Both the position numbers and the translations under genes were made by a program. A DNA stretch of 35,369 bases from Phycisphaerae bacterium (GTDB lineage Bacteria > Planctomycetota > Phycisphaerae > Sedimentisphaerales > Anaerobacaceae), in contig JAOUFU010000005.1 of assembly GCA_029858035.1 (NCBI GenBank), positions 1 through 35,369 of the forward strand, written 5' to 3'. Shown here in pieces: positions 28,164-35,369 of this stretch. The number at the start of each line of letters is the position of its first letter. The first letter of the stretch is position 1. The notes below the pieces were generated by a model. That model was not told the origin of the DNA. It was given only the letters and a program-made list of their open reading frames with translations, and searched no databases.

Positions 28164-28418
28164 AAATTATTCGACGATAATTTCAATTACAAACGTTGGA
28201 AGAAAATATGCAAAAAAGCTGGACTATTAGATTTAAAATTTCATGATCTTAGAAAGACCTTCGGTTCAGTTCTTGCACAACATGGAGTTTCAACAGCTGT
28301 GACGCAGAAGCTGCTGGAGCACTCTTCACCAAATCTGACAAACAAGGTATACACGAATGTTGATCCTGTACTGCGCCATGCCGTAGAGCAAATACCGGTT
28401 GGTGACTGGCTAAAATGA
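28143..28418 (+). pseudogene. Tyrosine recombinase/phage integrase, C-terminal catalytic fragment
   Basis: WKKICKKAGLLDLKFHDLRKTFGSVLAQHGVSTAVTQKLLEHSSPNLTNKVYTNVDPVLRHAVEQIP: HxLR box, LLEH and catalytic Tyr present; N-terminal domain absent. Confidence 0.85.
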
Positions 28419-28761
28419 TAAATGTGCGCGATATTATTGTGCTGCTTTTGTAAATATGTAATTAGGACAACTGACAAGGCCGCAAGCCAGCAGGTTAAAG
28501 TCCCGTTGTACTCATTTTCCAATTCAGGCACGTAGTGATATGAGTGCTCATGCTGAGCATTTGCCTCTTGTGCGAAAGTAAATTCTTGTTATATATGATG
28601 TACGGTATTATCTGCAGAGCAAGCCAATATACGGAGATAGGCGGTTACTGAGACATCCGACGGGGACGGAGTGTGTTTAGCTTGTTCTGTTTTGGTGTGG
28701 TGATTGAGATTGAAAAGATAAACCATCCCCGAAGATATTGGCATATAGATAAGGAGCAACG

Positions 28762-29754
28762 ATGTATAAGCGATTATTTTTGAATTTCGCCCTGGCGATG
28801 ATGGTCTTGATTGCCGGGAGCGACGCATCAAGTCGAACGAAGCGGTTGGTGGCTCGTGAAAAGGGTAGACAATGGTTTGGCAAGGCGAAATTCGGCGTGT
28901 TTGTCCATTACCTCGGGCAGGGTGATGAGTGGAACAGCAGGATTAATTCGTTTGATGTCGAACAATTCGCCGACCAGATTGCCAGGACAAAAGCGGGATA
29001 TGTAGTTTTTACACTGGGCCAGAACTCCGGGTATTATTGCGGCCCGAACGCAATGTATGAAAAATATGCCGGCTACAAGAGCGGCAAGCGCTGCTCGAAG
29101 CGTGATCTTCCAATGGAGATTGGCGATGCACTGGCCAAGCGTGGAATTCGTCTGATGTTGTATCTTCCCTCGCGATCCCCACAGAGGGACAAGCAGGCGA
29201 TGGCCGGCCTTGGCGATGTCCATGAGAGGCAGCCCGCCCCGCAGGAGTTCACCGGCAAATGGTCCGAAGTCATCCGCGAATGGTCGCTTCGCTACGGGCG
29301 CAAAGTCTCCGGGTGGTGGTTTGACGGGTCTTACAATACCGTGGGGTGGGATGACCTGCGTAAGCCCTACAACTGGAATACGTGGGCCGACGCCTGTCGG
29401 GCGGGGAATCCTCAGAGTATCCTTGCTTTCAATCCCGGTGCGGATATCGGATATGCTTTTAACCGACTGACGGACCAGCAGGATTATACCGCAGGTGAGC
29501 AGAACAAGTTCGCGGCGACACCTAAGTCGAATCCGGCCCCGGCGGGAATGCAGTGGCATATATTATCGTTTCTCGGTACATACTGGGCCCGCAAGGACGG
29601 GCCGATAAACAGTGACCAGTACATGATTGACTATGTCAAGACCGTCAATTCCCAGGGTGGCGTGGTAACAATGGACGTGCATGTTTCCTATGACGGCACG
29701 ATTTATAAGCCCCACCTCAACCAGCTCATCGAAATCGGAAAATCAATCCGATGA
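28762..29754 (+). CDS. Alpha-L-fucosidase-like (GH29-related) secreted protein
   Basis: Good RBS (AAGGAGCAACGATG), signal peptide, KFGVFVHYLG (GH29 KFGxFxHWG-like), RLMLYLPSR, VSGWWFDGSY (candidate nucleophile). Confidence 0.65.
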   Translation: MYKRLFLNFALAMMVLIAGSDASSRTKRLVAREKGRQWFGKAKFGVFVHYLGQGDEWNSRINSFDVEQFADQIARTKAGYVVFTLGQNSGYYCGPNAMYEKYAGYKSGKRCSKRDLPMEIGDALAKRGIRLMLYLPSRSPQRDKQAMAGLGDVHERQPAPQEFTGKWSEVIREWSLRYGRKVSGWWFDGSYNTVGWDDLRKPYNWNTWADACRAGNPQSILAFNPGADIGYAFNRLTDQQDYTAGEQNKFAATPKSNPAPAGMQWHILSFLGTYWARKDGPINSDQYMIDYVKTVNSQGGVVTMDVHVSYDGTIYKPHLNQLIEIGKSIR

Positions 29755-29822
29755 CTGCGCGGCTCCTCTATTGGAACGCCGGTGGCGGCGAGGTGCGCTT
29801 TGGCAATAACCTCTTCCTGTAA
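29751..29822 (+). other. 23-codon micro-ORF or gene remnant
   Basis: MTARLLYWNAGGGEVRFGNNLFL*, start overlaps the GH29-like stop as ATGA; the tail resembles a beta-helix C-terminus. Confidence 0.3.
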
Positions 29823-29877
29823 GGTATCGGTCCGAGGATTCCGCCGGAGCAGCCATAAATGAATATTGATAGATGAC

Positions 29878-32340
29878 ATGGAAAATAAAATGAAGACTAA
29901 AACTTATCTGCTGATACTGGAGTGCCTCTTCGCCGCCACATGGGTCTCGGCCTCGACTACTGTGCATGTCAAATCAACCGATTCTCTGGGCATGCTCCGC
30001 GAGAGATTGGCGAACGATGCAGACATCCGAGAGGTGATTTTCGAGGAAGGTGTTTATTTCGGTGGTTTTGCCATTGATGGACCAGAGGATACGGATTTCG
30101 CAAAGCACCCGCTGCTGATGGGCAGTGCCAATGGTACAAAGCTCAAAACGGCAGTGGATTATCTCGAACGCACTATTGCTCCACCCGAATCTAGCCGCGT
30201 TCCGAAATCCCTACGCCAAGGTAAATTCCTTTCGCCGCAGAGCGTCTCGGCATTGGCAATCAGCCCCGATGGCCGCCAACTCGCAGTAACGACGATGGCC
30301 TTCCGCCACGACCATAACTTCTGGTTGCTGGCCGAGGATGGCCGTGTCCTCTGGGGGCGGTATCTCGAACCGTGGGCTCCTGGCCAGGTCGCCTTCCTCC
30401 CCGAGGGTAAGCGTTTCGCGGTAGGGCTGGCTTACTCACGCTTCACGGACCCAAACCCAACGCTTGCTTTTTTTGACGGCGAAAACGACACGAACATTTA
30501 TGGATGTGACGATGGCTGGGAATTGGGGTGGATGCGCTACGGCACCGGAAACTGGCGGACGGGCTGGATGGCCAGCCTGTTGGCCGACATGCTGACCGCG
30601 ACCAAAGGAGGGCTCTTCACCACTCCATTTCACTTCGACGACAAGGCTACAGAGAAACCCGGCCAGTGGTGTCGTCGTCCGAACCTTGGTAAGCGGGCTT
30701 GGCGGATGGCGGCCAGTGCCGATGGCTGTGTTCTGGTGTGTGGATACTTCGCGGTGGATAACCGCAAGTCCAAAGTGCGGGGTGTTGCGAGTCTGGGGTC
30801 GCCAGGGATCACGCTTGCTGCTATCGACGGCACAACCGGCATGGTCCGCTGGAAGACAAAACCCATCTCCCCGGCGCCTGAGGTGCCGCTCCCGCCGGAA
30901 CCAACTGACGAGTTCCGCCCGTTAGCCGATGACTTTCACATGACGCCGTTTGCCATGGTGCCGTTCCAGGCAGCGATCTCCGTTGCAGCCAGCCATGACG
31001 CCAGCCGCGTGGCTTGCACGGAATACGCTGGATATGCGCGTATTGGCCAAGAGCACATCCATCCCAATTGGAGCCCGCGTCATCCCCTCTGGCTCTGTCC
31101 ACGGCAAGAGGGGACTTTGCGAGTGTTTGGTGCCGAGGGCGAAGAACTGGCACGCGCCGCGCTGCCCGAGCCAGGGCTCTTCGAGGTCCACCTCTCACCA
31201 GATGGCAGCCTGGCATGGTGCGTCCCGATGAGTTGGTTCGCCCGTGGGCTTGCGGGCTGCCCTTGGCTGCCAGCCGACGATAAGGCCAATCGGGTTTTCG
31301 TCTTCGATATAACGCGCGCACAATGGTCAATGTCCTGGCAATTCCCGGATGCTGTGTCCGACTTCGCCCTGCATCCTCAAGGCCAGACCACGTTAGCCTC
31401 CTGTTGGAACGGCCGGCTCTACCTTGTTCGCTACGACGGCACCGTGCAGGCCACAATCGAAGTGGGCGGCCCGGCGAGGCTGTGGTGGAGCGCTGATGGC
31501 CGATTCGCCATCGCTGGAACTCAGAAAGGCGAGATTTGGCGGATGGAGTCTGACGGCAGGACCGCCTGGCACGCAAGCATCCCAGTGCGACAAGCCCCGC
31601 CGGTGGCCCAACCACTCAAGCCGGTTTTCGATGGCATCCCAATCTACCGTGTCGGCCGTTTCGGTCCGGAACATGCCTACGTCGGCGACATCTGGCTGAT
31701 CAAAACGCCCAAGGGTGGTATCCTCGTGGACTCCGGCGGGACTTCCGCGGTCTCCTTAACTCTGGAGCGGGTTAAGGCCGCCGGCGTTGACCCTCGGCAG
31801 ATTAATTATCTACTTCTGAGCCACACTCACGGTGACCACATCGGCGGGGCCTACTTGTGGCGGAGCATGGGCGCAAAAGTCGTGGCGCCGGCACCCGCAG
31901 CGTTCCCCGCAACATGGATGATCCCTACATTGAACCACTACGGCATCTGGGGCCCTTGCGCTATCGACCAGCCTTTACCCCTGGCCAGCCCTGGTGACAC
32001 CACACACTTCACCCTCGACGGTCTCGACATCCAGGCGATCTTCGTCCCTGGGCACAGTTTCGATACCGTCGTCTATGTTTTGAATCTCAGTGGCCGGCGG
32101 ATCTTTCTCACCGGTGATATCGGCTTTCATGGGAACAGCCACATTCTCAATCGCTGCTGGGGCGATGTGCCGAAAGCTCGCAAGGTCATGGAAATCCTTC
32201 GCGAGCGCATCCTACCCCTGAAGCCGGAAATAGTCTTCACTGGCCATGACGAACATTCCAACGGGATCGAGTATTGGCAAGACATCATGCGCTCGACCGA
32301 AGATGCCATACTCAAAGCCAAGACTCCGCACAATCAGTAG
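29878..32340 (+). CDS. Secreted fusion: short beta-helix-like N-terminus, WD40/PQQ-like propeller, C-terminal MBL-fold metallohydrolase
   Basis: Signal peptide MKTKTYLLILECLFAATWVSAS. Propeller-like SVSALAISPDGRQLAV, HLSPDGSLAWCV, WWSADGRFAIAG. MBL ligands in LLLSHTHGDHIGG, VPGHSFDTVVYVL, LTGDIGFHG, FTGHDEHS. Confidence 0.8.
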   Translation: MENKMKTKTYLLILECLFAATWVSASTTVHVKSTDSLGMLRERLANDADIREVIFEEGVYFGGFAIDGPEDTDFAKHPLLMGSANGTKLKTAVDYLERTIAPPESSRVPKSLRQGKFLSPQSVSALAISPDGRQLAVTTMAFRHDHNFWLLAEDGRVLWGRYLEPWAPGQVAFLPEGKRFAVGLAYSRFTDPNPTLAFFDGENDTNIYGCDDGWELGWMRYGTGNWRTGWMASLLADMLTATKGGLFTTPFHFDDKATEKPGQWCRRPNLGKRAWRMAASADGCVLVCGYFAVDNRKSKVRGVASLGSPGITLAAIDGTTGMVRWKTKPISPAPEVPLPPEPTDEFRPLADDFHMTPFAMVPFQAAISVAASHDASRVACTEYAGYARIGQEHIHPNWSPRHPLWLCPRQEGTLRVFGAEGEELARAALPEPGLFEVHLSPDGSLAWCVPMSWFARGLAGCPWLPADDKANRVFVFDITRAQWSMSWQFPDAVSDFALHPQGQTTLASCWNGRLYLVRYDGTVQATIEVGGPARLWWSADGRFAIAGTQKGEIWRMESDGRTAWHASIPVRQAPPVAQPLKPVFDGIPIYRVGRFGPEHAYVGDIWLIKTPKGGILVDSGGTSAVSLTLERVKAAGVDPRQINYLLLSHTHGDHIGGAYLWRSMGAKVVAPAPAAFPATWMIPTLNHYGIWGPCAIDQPLPLASPGDTTHFTLDGLDIQAIFVPGHSFDTVVYVLNLSGRRIFLTGDIGFHGNSHILNRCWGDVPKARKVMEILRERILPLKPEIVFTGHDEHSNGIEYWQDIMRSTEDAILKAKTPHNQ

Positions 32341-32499
32341 GGCACAATGAAACTTCGCCTGGTTTCACTCGTGCTCCCTGGGAGGTATGACAGCATATTA
32401 TTAGTGTAAGAAAGGATAACATAATGAAAGGCAGTCACAATGAATAGTTTGCATGTGAGGCCATGTTATAAAGATGAGGACAGAAAAGGAAAATGTCTG

Positions 32500-34563
32500 A
32501 TGGCGCAAGTTCGAATCCTGACTCACCGAGGCATCTTGTGGGCAGCTATTGTGATAATTGTGATGGTATCAAGTATGTCGGTATGTTCGCGAGCGGTGGA
32601 CTTCTTCGTCTCCGGACACGGTAGGGATACGTGGTCTGGAAAGCGGGCCGAGCCAGGTGAGAACGACGGGCCGTTCGCGACGATTGGGCGGGCGCAGCAG
32701 GCCGTGCGGAGCATCCGAAAGACGGATCCCCAGTCCGCCGTTCGAGTGACACTGCGCGGTGGAACGTATTACCTCGACTCGCCGCTGGAGTTCGGTCCGG
32801 AAGATTCCGGTCGGCAAGGTTCTCCGATCATTTACGCGGCCGCGTCTGGAGAGGAAGTTGTCATAAGCGGAGGACGCCGCTTTGAAGGCGGCAAATGGGG
32901 CGAGGTAAACGGCCGGAAAACCTGGGTAATCGATATTCCAGAGGTGAGAGAAGGCCGGTGGAATTTCCGTCAGCTTTTCGTGAACAGCCAGCGCCGGCCG
33001 CGAACGCGAGTGCCCAAAGAGGGGGAATACCAGATCGAGGCCCTGCCCGACTTGAAGATTTCCAACGAGACCTGGGCCGAACCGGTCAGACGATTTGTCT
33101 ATTCAGGTACTGATATTCAGCGCTGGCACAATCTTGTTGATGTGGAGGTAGTGGCTTGCTGCCGCTGGGTGGACAACCGGCTTCCCATACAGCAGGTCGA
33201 TCCGGACAAGCGCATCGTGACCTTTGAACGCCCGAGCCGGTTTAATCTGGTCGAGCTTTATCACACAAAGCCCTCCACCTACTGGGTGGAGAATGTTCTT
33301 GAGGCACTTGAGAAGCCGGGCCAATGGTATCTTGACCGACCGCTGGATCGGTTGTATTACCTGCCCATAGGAAGTCAGGACATGGGCAAGGTTGAATTCG
33401 TCGCTCCGAGGTTGTCGCAATTGGTGAGGATTGTTGGCCGGGAGGATGCGCCGGTGCGGTTCGTCAGATTCGAGGGCATCACCTTTGCCCACACGGAATG
33501 GCCGCCCCCGCCGGACTGGGCGATATCATCTCAGGCCGCTGCAGACGTGCCGGGAGCTATATTCCTTACACACGCAAGCCGGTCTGCCATCATCCAATGT
33601 AGTGTGGAACACGTGGGCACGTATGCTATCGAGTTGGGCGCCGGATGCCGGGACATCGAGATTTCGCACAATCGGCTGACTGATTTGGGCGGAGGCGGCA
33701 TCAAAGTCGGGCATGACAGCGAACGCACAACGGTAGCAAACAACGAGATTGTCCACGCAGGACGGCTGTTCATGAGCGCAGTTGGTATTTGGGTCGGACA
33801 TAGTGCCGGAAACAATATTATTCACAACCATATTCAGGATCTCAATTACTCAGGAATTTCTGTCGGCTGGCAGTGGAATTTCAAGCCCAGCAAGGCGGTG
33901 AATAACATCATTGAATATAATCACATACATGACCTGGGGCACGGCCTGTTAAGCGATATGGGGGGAATCTACACGCTTGGAGTCTCTCCGGGTACGCGGC
34001 TTCGGTATAATCTGATTCATGACGTAAAGGCCCGCGCTTACGGCGGGTGGGGGATCTATCCGGATGAAGGAAGCAGCGAAATTCTGATCGAGAAGAATGT
34101 GGTCTATCGGTGCAGTTCCAGTCCCTTCTTCGCGCACATCAACCGGAAGATCACCGTCCGGAATAATATTTTTGCTTTCGGCGAACAGTGCCAGGTCCAA
34201 CGCGCCGGCGCAACTTCCGGGCCCGAGCAGGAATATGCATTTTTGCGGAACATCGTTTATTACCGGCAGGGCCAGTTGGTCGGATACTGGAACGATCAAA
34301 ACCGTAACTTCTCTTTCAAAAGTAATCTTTACTGGAATGCTTCAGGAGCACCAATCACGTTTAGTGGCAAAAGCTGGAATGACTGGCAGGCGGCGGGACA
34401 AGACGCCGATACCCTTATCGCGGACCCGTTGTTTTTAGATCCGGAGCACGGCGAATTTCGCCTGAAGCCGGATTCTCCCGCCGCCAAGATTGGGTTTGAG
34501 CCGTGGGATATGTCGGCCGTGGGACCGGTCAAGGACTCAGGCAATGTGCCGTACGAGCATTAG
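32500..34563 (+). CDS. Secreted right-handed parallel beta-helix protein (GH141-like)
   Basis: Signal/TM segment, then VDFFVSGHGRDTWSGKRAEPGENDGPFATIGRAQQAVRSI, LRGGTYYLDSPLEFGPEDSG, RNNIF/HNHI repeats. Confidence 0.8.
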   Translation: MAQVRILTHRGILWAAIVIIVMVSSMSVCSRAVDFFVSGHGRDTWSGKRAEPGENDGPFATIGRAQQAVRSIRKTDPQSAVRVTLRGGTYYLDSPLEFGPEDSGRQGSPIIYAAASGEEVVISGGRRFEGGKWGEVNGRKTWVIDIPEVREGRWNFRQLFVNSQRRPRTRVPKEGEYQIEALPDLKISNETWAEPVRRFVYSGTDIQRWHNLVDVEVVACCRWVDNRLPIQQVDPDKRIVTFERPSRFNLVELYHTKPSTYWVENVLEALEKPGQWYLDRPLDRLYYLPIGSQDMGKVEFVAPRLSQLVRIVGREDAPVRFVRFEGITFAHTEWPPPPDWAISSQAAADVPGAIFLTHASRSAIIQCSVEHVGTYAIELGAGCRDIEISHNRLTDLGGGGIKVGHDSERTTVANNEIVHAGRLFMSAVGIWVGHSAGNNIIHNHIQDLNYSGISVGWQWNFKPSKAVNNIIEYNHIHDLGHGLLSDMGGIYTLGVSPGTRLRYNLIHDVKARAYGGWGIYPDEGSSEILIEKNVVYRCSSSPFFAHINRKITVRNNIFAFGEQCQVQRAGATSGPEQEYAFLRNIVYYRQGQLVGYWNDQNRNFSFKSNLYWNASGAPITFSGKSWNDWQAAGQDADTLIADPLFLDPEHGEFRLKPDSPAAKIGFEPWDMSAVGPVKDSGNVPYEH

Positions 34564-34595
34564 AGTCCCGATAGGCAAATGAAAGAGGTGACAAG

Positions 34596-35369
34596 ATGAG
34601 AACAATGCTGAAAATAACATTAAACCTGTCTGTCTTGGCACTCATTTATTCCTATGACGCGGTGGCGCATGCGCAGGCGGCAGCTTCTGAAGGGCGGATT
34701 ACGGCTGGGCCAATCCGCAGCGGACGCCTCACTGGACAACGATGCCGATCTCTACGTGGGTGGCACGCCGAAGGGGCACAATCTGGAAGGTGCGATCGAT
34801 TTCATGCGCATCGCCCGCGGTACACTGGCCGACGCGAAGACGACGATCGATGAACTCTACGCGTGGGAGTTCAACGGACCGTTTCTTTACGACTTCACCA
34901 GCTGCAAGCGTCCGGCTGATGGCGGAGAAGCCGGCGCCATTGATGATGTCGCTCTTGGGCATATTCGGGCGGCCACGTACGTGGTTGACAAGGCGGCCCC
35001 CGGCGCGGCCGACACCAATCCGGGAACTGAGCAGATGTCCTTCAAGACCGTACAGCACGCGGCCGATGTGGCCAAGTCGGGCGACACCGTATACGTCATG
35101 GCGGGCAAGTATGACGAACGCGTCAAGGTCAAGGCCGGCGGCACAGAGGGCAGGCCTGTCGCCTTCGTGGCGACTCCCCGGCGTTCGGCGACCGTGGCCG
35201 GCTTCGACATGGAGGCGAGCTACATCCGCGTGGAGGGCTTCGAGATCTCCGCCGACAAGCCGGGCACGGCCGTCCAGTTGCGCGCCAGCCACTGCGAAAT
35301 CCTGGACAACTACATCCATGATATGATGGTGGCGGTCAACGGGACGGTAGGCAAGCCTAGCGCCGATGG
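34596..35369 (+). pseudogene. Disrupted or chimeric gene: signal peptide, then LamG-tail and beta-helix region in another frame; runs off window
   Basis: MRTMLKITLNLSVLALIYSYDAVAHAQA is in the frame of 34596. SLDNDADLYVGGTPKGHNLEGAIDFMRIARGTLADAKTTIDELYAWEFNGPF and YVVDKAAPGAADTNPGTEQMSFKTVQHAADVAKSGDTVYVMAG...YIRVEGFEIS are in the frame of 34741 (+1) and open to the window end. Confidence 0.65.

Overview
The 35.4 kb window has two parts that look compositionally different by eye. Part A (1 to ~11.5 kb, plus a convergent gene to 12.9 kb) is a tightly packed plus-strand cluster: phosphoketolase C-terminus (cut by the window edge), HAD-IIB phosphatase, truncated GH130-like fragment, P3A-type H+-ATPase, intact GH130-like protein, MgtA-type Mg2+ P-type ATPase, MprF-like flippase/synthetase, HtpX-like protease and a stand-alone MprF-type flippase domain. 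A convergent cardiolipin synthase closes it. This reads as an ion-homeostasis / membrane-lipid-remodelling island. About 1.7 kb of AT-rich, gene-poor DNA with diverged repeats and hairpins follows (a small DUF4405-like gene lies inside). Part B (~14.7 kb to the end) is more GC-rich and rich in secreted proteins: a transglutaminase-like/FN3/Ig-like protein; a five-gene minus-strand operon (Tat-type sugar isomerase/epimerase-like, 13-Asp-box propeller, Tat-type amidohydrolase, a second amidohydrolase that has lost its metal histidines, esterase); an exported nitrilase-family protein; beta-helix proteins; a GH29-like protein; and a propeller-MBL fusion. It also contains a 5'-truncated SSS symporter abutting a 5'-truncated tyrosine recombinase. 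Two degenerate period-7 repeat arrays sit in gene junctions of part B. The content suggests a Planctomycetota-like genome, but this is inference. No rRNA, convincing tRNA, CRISPR array or complete IS element was seen. The best candidates for something undescribed are the propeller-MBL chimera, the intact/metal-less amidohydrolase pair within an exported glycan-processing operon, and the envelope island. All calls come from reading translations and sequence; no searches were run.
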